Assembly (NCBI RefSeq): GCF_002979655.1
Contig: NZ_PCPG01000016.1
Location: 1 to 64,000, forward strand
DNA length: 64,000 nt
Reading direction: 5' to 3'
Origin: Microbacterium sp. MYb45
GTDB taxonomy: Bacteria; Actinomycetota; Actinomycetes; Actinomycetales; Microbacteriaceae
The position numbers and the translations under genes were made by a program. Positions 45,172 to 53,536 of the stretch are shown here, one piece after another (position 1 is the first letter of the stretch; the number at the start of each line of letters is the position of its first letter). The notes under the pieces are model-generated. The model did no database searches. It was not told the origin of the DNA and worked only from the letters and a program-made list of their open reading frames with translations.

Positions 45172-45893
45172 CCGCGCCCGCGGCAGTCACCGTCGAGTTC
45201 GCGGGGGAGTACTTCCCGATCGAACCGGGGAGCCGCTTCATCGTCGGGCGCGAGGGAGACCTCGAACTCGACGACAACCTCTTCCTGCACCGCCACTTCC
45301 TCGAGATCAGCGACGGCGAGGGGCTCTGGTGGCTCGCGAACGTCGGCACGCGCCTCACCGCGACCGTGACCGATTCGGCGGGCGGTGTGCAGGCGTGGCT
45401 CGCCCCCGGTGCGCGGCTGCCCCTGGTGTTCGAGACCACGACGATCGTGTTCAGCGCCGGTCCCACCACGTACGAGCTGGTGCTGCACGCCGCCGAGCCG
45501 ACGTTCCGCGCCACCAAGCGCGAGCACGACGACGGGGGCGCCTCGACCATCGGCGACGTTCCCCTCACGCAGAGTCAGAAGCTGCTGATCCTCGCGCTGG
45601 CCGAACCGCAGCTTCGTCGCGACGGCACCGGCATGAGCGAGATCCCTTCATCGGCGGCCGCCGCCGAGCGTCTGGGCTGGACGGTCACGCGCTTCAACCG
45701 CAAACTCGACAACGTGTGCGACAAGTTCGACCGCATCGGCGTGCCGGGTATGCGGGGAGGTCAGCGCAGCTTCGCGACCAACCGCCGCGCGCGACTGGTC
45801 GAGCACGTCATCGCCTCACGGCTGGTGAGCAAAGACGACCTCCCGCTGCTGGATGCCCCGCAGCCGAGTGAGGCAGAGGGAGAGAACGAGTGA
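45168..45893 (+). CDS. FHA-like/winged-helix fusion, candidate locus regulator
   Basis: A 241-aa protein. Residues about 1-110 resemble an FHA domain (FIVGREGDLELDDNLFLHRHF, with NVGTR in place of the N-G turn). The phosphothreonine-contacting Ser of the S-x-x-H motif is Leu here, so binding may be altered. Residues about 125-215 look like a LuxR/sigma-4-like helix-turn-helix (LTQSQKLLILALAEPQL, then AAAERLGWTVTRFNRKLDNV). The C-terminus is acidic. A DNA-binding domain joined to a signalling domain in the middle of this operon makes it a candidate for binding the shared promoter palindrome. That link is inference. Confidence 0.78.
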   Translation: MTAPAAVTVEFAGEYFPIEPGSRFIVGREGDLELDDNLFLHRHFLEISDGEGLWWLANVGTRLTATVTDSAGGVQAWLAPGARLPLVFETTTIVFSAGPTTYELVLHAAEPTFRATKREHDDGGASTIGDVPLTQSQKLLILALAEPQLRRDGTGMSEIPSSAAAAERLGWTVTRFNRKLDNVCDKFDRIGVPGMRGGQRSFATNRRARLVEHVIASRLVSKDDLPLLDAPQPSEAEGENE

Positions 45894-48800
45894 AGGTACG
45901 GCTGACCCTGCTCCGTCAGGGCGCGGCATCCAGCGACATCGAGGTCACCGCTGAGAACACGGCGACGATCGGCGAGATCGCCGCGATGATCGTCCGGGCG
46001 GACCCGCTCGGATCCTTCGCCACCGCCGATCCGACCGCGGTGACGCTGGAGGCGTACAGCTCGGTGGTCGCCGGCTCGGGTGACCTGCTCGCGCCGGAGT
46101 CGACCTTCGCGCACGTCGGTCTCGCGCACGGAGCGACCGTCCGGGTGGTGCCCGCCACGTATCAGCAGCGCCCGGTGATCGGTCGCATGGAGGTCGGCAC
46201 GGGGCCGGGAGCGCGATCGATCGCGCTCACCCGCGGCACGATCGTGCTCGGCCGAGACGACACCTGTGATGTCGTGATCGACGATCCGCTGGTGTCCAAG
46301 CGCCATGCGCGGCTTGAGATCGGCGATCGCGTCGAGATGATCGACCTGAACTCCGCGAACGGCATCCTGATCGACGGGGCCTCTGTCGTGCGTCTGGTCG
46401 CCGCAGAGGGGGAGCTCGCCGTCGTGATCGGCGACACCCCGATCACGGTCAAGGTCGAGCCCGATGCCGCAGCGCCCTCGCCGGCCGTCGCCTCGATCCG
46501 CCAGGTCGAGTTCGTGCGATCGCCGCGCGTCGAGGAGCGCTACCTCGGCGAGGAGCTCGACGGCACGGATCTGCCCGTCCCCGCCCGCAAGCAGCCGTTC
46601 CCGATGCTCGCGCTCGTCGCCCCGGTGCTCATGGGCGGCGCGATGTTCGCCTTCACCCAGAGCCCCATGTCGCTGATGTTCGTGGCCCTGTCGCCGCTGC
46701 TCATGATCGGCACCTGGGTCACGACCAGGAACCAGAACAAGCAGGAGCTCGAAGAGGACAAGAAGCGGTTCGAGGAACAGCTGGAGCGTCTGGACGCCCG
46801 CCTGCAGAGCGAGCGCGAACGCGAGATCGACGTGCGACGGCGCGAGGTTCCGCTGCTGCGCGAGGTCAGCGACGCCGCGCTCGCGGCCGGACCCACCATC
46901 TGGACGCGTCGAGCCGAGCACTGGTCGTTCCTGCACGTGCGACTCGGTATCGGCGACACCGGCTCCCGCAGCTCCGTGAAGGATTCCAACGGCCGGGATC
47001 GTGCGATCCCCGAGTACGTGGAGAAGCTCGACGCGGTGATCGATTCCACCAGGATCGTGCCGCAGGTGCCGATCCTGGAAGACCTCAAAGACGTCGGCGC
47101 GCTCGGCATCGCCGGCCTCGGCGGTCGTTCCACGGGATACGCCCGAGCGCTCCTCGCCCAGATCACCGGCCTGCACGCGCCCGGTGACGTCGGCGTCGTG
47201 GGCCTGTGGGGCCCGCGCTGGGGTGCGCAGCTCGCCGACGCGAAGTGGCTGCCGCACGCCTGGTCGGCGCAGGCCGCGCTCGGTGTGCAGCCGATCGGCG
47301 ACGGTCCGTCGTCGGCGGGGCAGATCGTCGCCCGTCTCGAAGAGCTGATCGACACGCGCTCCAGCCGTGGCGGTGAAGCCGTCGAGCTCGGTGCACTCCA
47401 GGCCGAGAAGGCCGCGACGAACAGCGGCTCGAAGGTCGGCGAGGATTCCTCGCGCAACCGGAACGACTCGGTGCCGAAGCCGGCGATCGTGGTGCTGATC
47501 GCGCCGGATGCGCCGATCGACCGCGGCCGCCTCATCCAGCTCTCCGAGCGCGCCGCCATGCGCGGGATCTTCCCGGTGTGGCTCACCGAGGATGCGGCCG
47601 CACTCCCGGCATCCTGCCGCACGTTCGTGGAGCTCGGTCAGACCGACAGTGCGCACTTCGTGCGACTCGGTGAGACGGTGGACAACCTCTCCGTCGACGA
47701 GCTCACGCGCGAGCAGTTCGCCGTCTTCGCCCGCGCCCTGGCCCGCCTGACCGACGCCGGCGAGGTGGCCCTCGACCGCAGCGACGTGCCGCGGACCATC
47801 TCGATGCTGCACCTCCTCGGGCGCGACATGGCCACCCAGCCCGAGAGCGTCGTCGACCGCTGGACCCAGAACGACTCGCTCCATTCCCGGCGCAAGTCGG
47901 GTTCGGCGCGGCGCTACCAGCCGAAGCTGCGCGCCCTGGTCGGCGCCGGCGCAGAGGGTGCGTTGCAGCTCGATCTGCGCCAGCAGGGACCGCACGCCCT
48001 GGTGGGTGGGACGACGGGCTCCGGCAAGAGCGAGTTCCTGCAGGCATGGGTGCTCGGCATGGCGACCGAGTACAGCCCGGAGCGCCTGACGTTCCTGTTC
48101 GTCGACTATAAGGGCGGCTCGGCGTTCGCCGACTGCACGAGCCTGCCGCACTGCGTCGGCATCGTGACCGACCTGAACGAGCACCTCGTGCGCCGCGTGC
48201 TGGTGAGCCTCCGGGCTGAGCTGCACTACCGCGAGCACCTGTTCAACCGCAAGAAGGCCAAGGACATCCTCGAGCTCGAGCGCGCCGGCGACCCTCAGGC
48301 CCCGCCCGCGCTGGTGCTGGTGATCGACGAGTTCGCCGCTCTCGCCAAGGAGGTCCCGGAGTTCGTCGACGGCGTGATCGACATCGCGCAGCGCGGTCGT
48401 TCGCTGGGCATCCACCTGATCATGGCCACGCAGCGTCCGGCCGGTGTCATCAAGGACAACCTGCGCGCGAACACGAACCTCCGTGTCGCCCTGCGCATGG
48501 CGGATGAGACCGACAGCAACGACGTGATCGGCACGAAGGACGCCTCGCTGTTCGACCCGGGCACACCGGGTCGAGGCATCGCGAAGACCGGCCCCGGCCG
48601 CATGACCCTGTTCCAGTCGGCGTACGCCGGTGGCTGGAGCCTCGGCGAGAGCGACGGCGTCGATGTGGCGATCGCCGCATTCGGCACCACCGACCAGGGG
48701 CCGTGGGAGCTGCCCATCGACGAGAACGCGGTCGTGGTCGATGAGGACCTCGGTCCGAACGATCAGCAGCGGCTCGTCAGCACCATGGTGCTCGCCGCTC

Positions 48801-50365
48801 AGGCGGCCCAGGTCGAGAAGCCGCGTCGGCCGTGGCTCGACGAGCTGGCGCCCACGTTCGACCAGCTCAAGCTGCCGCAGCGCACCGACGCTGCCCTGCT
48901 GCTCGGCGTCGTCGACCAGCCGGAGCGCCAGGAGCAGGTGCCGTTCCATTTCCTGCCCGACACCGAGGGCCACATGGTGATCTACGGCACCAGCGGCGCC
49001 GGTAAGAGCGCCGCGCTGCGCACCCTCGCGGTGTCGGCCGGCATCACGCCGCGCGGCGGCCCCGTGCACGTGTACGGGCTCGACTTCGGCTCCGGCGCGC
49101 TGCGGATGCTGGAGCCGCTGCCGCACGTGGGCTCGGTCATCTCGGGCGACGACGCCGAGCGTGTGGCCCGGCTGTTCGCGACGCTGCGCAGCGAGCTCGA
49201 TCGTCGTGGTGACGCCTACTCCGCGGTGGGCGCGGCGACCCTGACCGAGTACCGCGCGCTGTCCGGCAAGTCCGACGAGCCGCGCATCGTGGTGCTCATC
49301 GACGGCTTCGCGGCGTTCCGCAACGACTACGAGGCCGTGATCGGTCGCTCCGACACCTACAACGCCCTGCAGGAGGTGCTCTCCGACGGACGAGCGGTCG
49401 GCATCCATGTGGTGCTGTCGGCCGACCGGTTCCAGAGTATCCCGAGCGCGCTGAACGCGATGATCCAGCGCCGCGTGGTGCTGCGCATGTCCGACACCGA
49501 CGCGTACAACATCCTCAACGTCCCCAAGGACGTGCTGAACCCGGAGTCGGTGCCCGGACGCGCGATCGTCGGCGAGAACGAGGCGCAGATCGCGATCGTC
49601 GGGGGCACGCGCAGCATGAAGGAGCAGTCCCTCGCGATCGAGCGGATGGCGGCATCCATGTCGCGCCGTGGTGTGCCGGATGCTCCGCCGGTGCGGGCGC
49701 TCCCGCTGAGCTACCGCATCGACGAGGTCCCCGCTCTCCTCGGCGACCAGCTCGTGGTCGGGCTCTCGGACGCCGATCTCGGCCCGTTCGGGATCGAGCC
49801 GACCGGCACGTTCGTGATCGCCGGCCCTCCCGCGAGCGGGAAGAGCAATGCGCTCGCGGCGATCATCCAGCAGATGCTGCGGGCACGGCCGGGCACGCCC
49901 ACGCTGTACCTCGGGTCGTCGCGCTCGCCGGTGAAGAACGCGGTGGCGTGGACGGCTTCGGCGGCCGACGGCATCAGCGGCACGGCGGCCGTCGCCGAGA
50001 TCGTCGAGAAGGCCGAAGCCGGTCTCAAGCCGGTCGTGGCCGTCGAGGGCGTGGCGGAGTTCGCGTCTTCGCTGCTGGAGATGCCGCTGTCCGACCTGGT
50101 CAAGCGGGCCGGTCGCGGCGAGCTGCTGCTGCTGTTCACGGGCGACACGAGCGAGTGGACGAGCAACTTCGGTCTGCTCGGCGAGATCAAGCAGTCGCGC
50201 CGCGGCGTGGTGCTCCAGCCCGAGACGATCGACGGCGAGCTCGTGCTCAAGGCGCCGCTGCCGCGGATCGGTCGGGGCGAGTTCCCGGTGGGTCGCGCGG
50301 TGCTCGCGCAGCGCGGAAAGGTGGTGCGTGTGCAGTTCCCGCTCGTCATCCCCGAGACCGTCTGA
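45890..50365 (+). CDS. EssC/EccC-type FtsK/SpoIIIE ATPase of a type VII secretion system
   Basis: A 1491-aa protein from GTG 45890. A ubiquitin-like N-terminal stretch (about 1-90) is followed by an intact FHA domain (about 100-190; IVLGRDDTCD, VSKRHARLE, LNSANGILI), two membrane helices (about 233-277) and three FtsK-like ATPase domains. Domain 1 has Walker A GGTTGSGKSEF (about 706) and Walker B LVLVIDEFAAL. Domain 2 has GTSGAGKSAAL but a degenerate Walker B (VLIDGFAAF). Domain 3 has GPPASGKSNAL and no clear Walker B. One active domain plus two regulatory ones is the known EccC pattern. A single chain with an N-terminal FHA resembles Firmicutes EssC rather than mycobacterial EccCa/Cb. It is the motor of the locus. 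Confidence 0.93.
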   Translation: MKVRLTLLRQGAASSDIEVTAENTATIGEIAAMIVRADPLGSFATADPTAVTLEAYSSVVAGSGDLLAPESTFAHVGLAHGATVRVVPATYQQRPVIGRMEVGTGPGARSIALTRGTIVLGRDDTCDVVIDDPLVSKRHARLEIGDRVEMIDLNSANGILIDGASVVRLVAAEGELAVVIGDTPITVKVEPDAAAPSPAVASIRQVEFVRSPRVEERYLGEELDGTDLPVPARKQPFPMLALVAPVLMGGAMFAFTQSPMSLMFVALSPLLMIGTWVTTRNQNKQELEEDKKRFEEQLERLDARLQSEREREIDVRRREVPLLREVSDAALAAGPTIWTRRAEHWSFLHVRLGIGDTGSRSSVKDSNGRDRAIPEYVEKLDAVIDSTRIVPQVPILEDLKDVGALGIAGLGGRSTGYARALLAQITGLHAPGDVGVVGLWGPRWGAQLADAKWLPHAWSAQAALGVQPIGDGPSSAGQIVARLEELIDTRSSRGGEAVELGALQAEKAATNSGSKVGEDSSRNRNDSVPKPAIVVLIAPDAPIDRGRLIQLSERAAMRGIFPVWLTEDAAALPASCRTFVELGQTDSAHFVRLGETVDNLSVDELTREQFAVFARALARLTDAGEVALDRSDVPRTISMLHLLGRDMATQPESVVDRWTQNDSLHSRRKSGSARRYQPKLRALVGAGAEGALQLDLRQQGPHALVGGTTGSGKSEFLQAWVLGMATEYSPERLTFLFVDYKGGSAFADCTSLPHCVGIVTDLNEHLVRRVLVSLRAELHYREHLFNRKKAKDILELERAGDPQAPPALVLVIDEFAALAKEVPEFVDGVIDIAQRGRSLGIHLIMATQRPAGVIKDNLRANTNLRVALRMADETDSNDVIGTKDASLFDPGTPGRGIAKTGPGRMTLFQSAYAGGWSLGESDGVDVAIAAFGTTDQGPWELPIDENAVVVDEDLGPNDQQRLVSTMVLAAQAAQVEKPRRPWLDELAPTFDQLKLPQRTDAALLLGVVDQPERQEQVPFHFLPDTEGHMVIYGTSGAGKSAALRTLAVSAGITPRGGPVHVYGLDFGSGALRMLEPLPHVGSVISGDDAERVARLFATLRSELDRRGDAYSAVGAATLTEYRALSGKSDEPRIVVLIDGFAAFRNDYEAVIGRSDTYNALQEVLSDGRAVGIHVVLSADRFQSIPSALNAMIQRRVVLRMSDTDAYNILNVPKDVLNPESVPGRAIVGENEAQIAIVGGTRSMKEQSLAIERMAASMSRRGVPDAPPVRALPLSYRIDEVPALLGDQLVVGLSDADLGPFGIEPTGTFVIAGPPASGKSNALAAIIQQMLRARPGTPTLYLGSSRSPVKNAVAWTASAADGISGTAAVAEIVEKAEAGLKPVVAVEGVAEFASSLLEMPLSDLVKRAGRGELLLLFTGDTSEWTSNFGLLGEIKQSRRGVVLQPETIDGELVLKAPLPRIGRGEFPVGRAVLAQRGKVVRVQFPLVIPETV

Positions 50366-50383
50366 GCGCACATCCGAGACCCG

Positions 50384-50429
50384 ATGGGGACTTCTCCCCA
50401 TTTGCAGACCAGAACCGCTTCGTTAGTCT
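50384..50429 (+). promoter_or_regulatory. T7SS-locus promoter, palindrome copy 2
   Basis: ATGGGGACTTCTCCCCAT (50384-50401) is followed after 22 bp by TAGTCT (50424-50429). The WXG100 start follows at 50481 with GGAAGG at 50469-50474. This copy has a 7-bp perfect stem and lies 19 bp after the EssC stop, so it could double as a weak terminator. The conserved spacing to the -10 favours a promoter. Confidence 0.7.
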
Positions 50430-50480
50430 CGAAGCACAAGAACTCTCCGGCACCCGCCGGGGCGACCGGAAGGTAACACC

Positions 50481-50777
50481 ATGACGAACCTCAAAGTCAG
50501 CTACGCCGACATGAAGGATGCTGCTGGCCGTCTCCGCACGGGCCAGCAGGACATCGAAACGCAGCTGAAGAACCTCCGCGCATACGTCTCGCAGCTCGTC
50601 TCGGGCGGCTTCGTGACCACGTCCGCCTCTGGTGCGTTCGACGCGTCCTACGCGCAGTTCAACCAGGGCGCGACCGCGACCATCGCCGGTATCGAGGGCA
50701 TGGCTCGCTTCCTCGACGTCGCAGCCCAGTCGCTGCAGTCGACCGACGAGCAGCTGGCCGCGCAGATCCGCCAGTAA
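50481..50777 (+). CDS. WXG100 family secretion substrate (Esx-like)
   Basis: A 98-aa all-helical protein: two helices joined by a turn, exactly the WXG100 length. The central turn reads SGGFVT, so the Trp of the W-x-G motif is replaced by Phe. The flanking pattern (SASGAFDASYAQFNQGA) is retained. GGAAGG lies 6 nt before the ATG. It starts a new unit under its own promoter just after the EssC gene and is followed by a strong hairpin, which suggests that it is made in excess over downstream genes. WXG100 dimers are the hallmark exported substrates of type VII systems. Confidence 0.9.
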   Translation: MTNLKVSYADMKDAAGRLRTGQQDIETQLKNLRAYVSQLVSGGFVTTSASGAFDASYAQFNQGATATIAGIEGMARFLDVAAQSLQSTDEQLAAQIRQ

Positions 50778-50788
50778 TCGCCGCACAC

Positions 50789-50826
50789 CACACGAGGGGA
50801 TGCCGACCTCGGCATCCCCTCGTGTG
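50789..50826 (+). terminator. Hairpin after the WXG100 gene (terminator or attenuator)
   Basis: CACACGAGGGGATGCC (50789-50804) pairs perfectly with GGCATCCCCTCGTGTG (50811-50826) around a 6-nt loop. It begins 11 bp after the stop and has no T-tract. The next gene starts 36 bp beyond it with no obvious promoter, so partial read-through with processing is likely, giving high WXG100 and lower downstream expression. Confidence 0.75.
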
Positions 50827-50861
50827 CGCCTGCACGACCTTCATCCACTCCGGGGGGAACG

Positions 50862-51791
50862 ATGAGCGACCTCACGCTCGAGAGCAGTCTGCTGGACGCG
50901 TCGCGTTCATCGATCAGCGCCGCCATCCAGACGTTCGCGAACGCCGACCGGTTCGGCGACGACGTCGCCGGGCTCACGGGCCACAGCGGGCTCTCCGGCA
51001 AGGTGCAGGACTTCGCCGGCAACTGGGATCGCAAGCGCGGCCAGCTGCAGAAGAGCCTGGAAGGCATCCGCGACACCCTGCAGGCGATCGCCGACACCTT
51101 CGGTGACCTCGACCGCAACATGGCGAAGAGCGTCACCGACGGGATGAAGCACGTCGAGCGGCCACAGGGCGGCCCGGCTGAGACGCCTCCCACCGTCGGC
51201 GGCGGTCCGGATGGGGCCACTGAGCCGACTCCCGGACCTGCTCCCGGCCCCTCGCCGGCTCCTGCGCCGGCCCCCGGCCCTGCGCCCGAACCGATTCCTG
51301 CGCCGTTGCCGTCTCTTCCCGACCCCGGTATCGGTGGCGGTCCTGCGCCGGTGCTGCCGTCGCTTCCGGATCCGATTCCCGGGCCGTTGCCGTCGCTTCC
51401 CGAGCCCGGCATTGGTGGCGGTCCTGCGCCGGTGCTGCCGTCGCTTCCGGATCCGATTCCCGGGCCGTTGCCGTCGCTGCCGGGTGGGGTCGCCGGCCCC
51501 GACTTCCCCGACCTGATCGCGGATCCCCCGCGGGTGGATGTGCCCTCCCTTCCCGGCGCGCCGATCGCGCCCGCCCCGGGCATCGGTCTCCCGACGATCG
51601 AGGCGCTGCCCATGCCGTTCCCGGTCGCCGATCTCCCGGCCGCTCCCGAGTTCGTGACCCTCCCCGCCGAAGCCGTGCTGCCTCCCGAGAACCTCATCGC
51701 GTTCTCCGCGCCGGCCGAGCGCATCGACACGGTCCTCTCGGATCTCGGCTCCCTCATCGACATGCGCAGCGAAGGCGAGGCTCTCCGATGA
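50862..51791 (+). CDS. WXG-like helical protein with a long proline-rich tail
   Basis: A 309-aa protein. Residues 1-100 form a two-helix WXG100-like unit with Trp55 in FAGNWDRKRGQL. From about 105 to 240 the sequence is Pro/Gly/Ala-rich and holds two identical-looking 27-residue repeats (starting PLPSLPDPGIGGGPAPVLPS). The C-terminus (about 245-309) is again folded-looking. GGGGGGA lies 4 nt before ATG 50862. The stop overlaps the next start (ATGA). It is probably an exported partner or a stalk for the following effector-like protein, similar in design to proline-rich Esp/PPE-type substrates, but no family match is claimed. Confidence 0.75.
   Translation: MSDLTLESSLLDASRSSISAAIQTFANADRFGDDVAGLTGHSGLSGKVQDFAGNWDRKRGQLQKSLEGIRDTLQAIADTFGDLDRNMAKSVTDGMKHVERPQGGPAETPPTVGGGPDGATEPTPGPAPGPSPAPAPAPGPAPEPIPAPLPSLPDPGIGGGPAPVLPSLPDPIPGPLPSLPEPGIGGGPAPVLPSLPDPIPGPLPSLPGGVAGPDFPDLIADPPRVDVPSLPGAPIAPAPGIGLPTIEALPMPFPVADLPAAPEFVTLPAEAVLPPENLIAFSAPAERIDTVLSDLGSLIDMRSEGEALR
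51303..51482 (+). repeat. Tandem 81-bp repeat (27-residue proline-rich unit)
   Basis: Units at 51303-51383 and 51384-51464 are nearly identical in DNA, and a partial third unit starts at 51465 (PLPSLPGG). The near-identity, including silent positions, suggests recent duplication and a likely copy-number polymorphism. Confidence 0.85.
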
Positions 51792-53536
51792 ACGGTCTCT
51801 GGAACCAGAACGACTGGTCGCAGTTGCTCGAGGGCGACCCCGGCACGCTCGAGACCCGCTCCGGTGCCCTGTCCCGTCAGGCCACCGCGATCAACGACGC
51901 CGCCCAGGCGCTGCAGGACATCGTCTCGGGTCAGCTGAGCAAGTCGACGACGGCGCTGCGGTCGACCGCCGCCGAGCTGCAGACCTCGATGTCGCAGGCG
52001 TATCTGCGCTACGACGAGACCGCCACAGCGCTGCGCACGTACGCCGTGACGCTGGCGCCCATCAAAGAGCAGGCGGCCAGGGACATCCCGGCTCTCGAAG
52101 CCGCGCAGGGCCGGTTGGGCACGGCAGAGCACGCGGCCGGCGATGCGCAGCGGCGGCAGTGGTTCGAGGGGCTGAGCAACTCGCCGCAGGATGTCCGTCA
52201 GGACACCGCCGACGACCTCTCCCGCGCCGAGCGCCAGGCGACCGCCGCCCAGTCCGACATCAACGCGATCGTCGCTCGTCTCCGCGCCGGAGCACAGAGC
52301 AAGGAGGATGCGGCACAGGCCGCCATCCGCGCGATCGAGAGCGTCATCAGCCAGGGCAAGGACTCGGTCCTCGACAACATCGCCCAGTTCTTCGAGGGCG
52401 TGGGAGATCTGCTCGCCGGCATCGGGCGTTGGGTCACGGATGTCATCAAGGGGGTCCTCGACACCCTCTCCGACATCTGGAACGCGCTGCTGCCGAAGAT
52501 CATGGCGGTGCTGCTGCTCGCACTGATCCCGATCGTCCTCGGGCTGGCGGGACTCCTCCTCGGCGGACCGCTGCTCGGCGCCGTGCTCGCCCTCCTCGGC
52601 GGTGCTGTCGCGCTGACGATCGGCGGGGTGCTGATCACCCGCATCCTCACCGACGTGCTCGCACCCGGCCCCGAGGTCACCCCCTTCGAGATCAATGAGC
52701 GGGACAACCCGATGCCGTCGCGCGCGGACTACGCGAGCGACGCCGAATACCAGGCGGCCCTCGAGGCATGGAAGGACCAGACCTCGACGATCGGCGATCC
52801 CTCCCTCGAGAACGCCTTCGCAGAGGCCGGCCTGGTGGACTGGCTCGGTGGCACCTCGCCCGCCGATGAGCAGGGCGTCATCCGCGTCGAGCAGGTCGTC
52901 GGGGCAGACGGAGTCACCCGCTGGCGCGTGGTGCTTCCCTCCACACAGGACTGGGTCATGAGCCTCGACGGGATCAACGACGCAGGGGCGACCAACGACC
53001 TCGACAGCAACCTCGCGCTCATGCTCACGCCCGAGCTGCAGACGCAGTACGAGCGTGCCGTGATGCAGGCGATGCAGGATGCCGGCATCGATCCGGGCCC
53101 GAACGGCGACCCCGTGATGCTCGTCGGGTTCAGCCAGGGCGGCATCATGGCGGGGCATCTCGCGGCGAACCGGTCGAGTGCCTACAACTTCGAGGCCGTG
53201 ATGGCCTGCGGTTCTCCCATCGATGCCATGCGCATCCCGCCGACGACGCAGGTCATCTCGATGCAGCATCAGGGTGATCCGGTGCCCATGCTCGACACGC
53301 TCACCAACGGCGCGGTGAATCCTCGGCAGGAGGAGAACTGGCGCACATTCACGCCTGTCGCCCCCGGTCACCAGCCGGCCGCGATCGACGCCGGCGCGCA
53401 CAACGCGGCTCTCTACAACATCAGCTGGCAGGAGCAGCTCGCGAATCTGCCTGCCGACGAGCGTGCGAGACTGGAGCAGTTCTACGCGCACGACGGTGCG
53501 ACGGTCGTGACCGAAGAATATGCATGGAGTGAGTGA
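51788..53536 (+). CDS. Candidate T7SS effector: helical domain, membrane hairpin and alpha/beta hydrolase (lipase-like)
   Basis: A 582-aa protein. Residues about 1-230 are helical and LXG/WXG-like (LSRQATAINDAAQALQDIV, long amphipathic helices, no Cys). Residues about 235-285 form a Gly/Leu-rich membrane hairpin (MAVLLLALIPIVLGLAGLLL, then GAVLALLGGAVALTIGGVLI). The C-terminal domain is an alpha/beta hydrolase: nucleophile Ser449 in VGFSQGGIMAGH, probable Asp497 in MQHQGDPVP and His538 in DAGAHNAAL. The layout suggests a secreted lipase or esterase toxin delivered by the neighbouring machine. In staphylococci the T7SS lipase TslA is paired with lipoprotein immunity proteins, and the next gene here encodes a lipoprotein. 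It could instead be a membrane-bound processing esterase. Confidence 0.75.
   Translation: MNGLWNQNDWSQLLEGDPGTLETRSGALSRQATAINDAAQALQDIVSGQLSKSTTALRSTAAELQTSMSQAYLRYDETATALRTYAVTLAPIKEQAARDIPALEAAQGRLGTAEHAAGDAQRRQWFEGLSNSPQDVRQDTADDLSRAERQATAAQSDINAIVARLRAGAQSKEDAAQAAIRAIESVISQGKDSVLDNIAQFFEGVGDLLAGIGRWVTDVIKGVLDTLSDIWNALLPKIMAVLLLALIPIVLGLAGLLLGGPLLGAVLALLGGAVALTIGGVLITRILTDVLAPGPEVTPFEINERDNPMPSRADYASDAEYQAALEAWKDQTSTIGDPSLENAFAEAGLVDWLGGTSPADEQGVIRVEQVVGADGVTRWRVVLPSTQDWVMSLDGINDAGATNDLDSNLALMLTPELQTQYERAVMQAMQDAGIDPGPNGDPVMLVGFSQGGIMAGHLAANRSSAYNFEAVMACGSPIDAMRIPPTTQVISMQHQGDPVPMLDTLTNGAVNPRQEENWRTFTPVAPGHQPAAIDAGAHNAALYNISWQEQLANLPADERARLEQFYAHDGATVVTEEYAWSE

Noticed and set aside
45761..50401. 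Long open frame (1546 codons) antisense to the EssC gene
   Set aside because: Very Arg/His/Asp-rich translation with no domain. It is a mirror of GC-rich codon use in the real gene on the plus strand.
50384..50401. Palindrome after EssC as a simple terminator
   Set aside because: The same sequence precedes two other T7SS units at a fixed distance from a -10 box, and those copies form only 5-bp stems. A terminator side role for this copy is not excluded.
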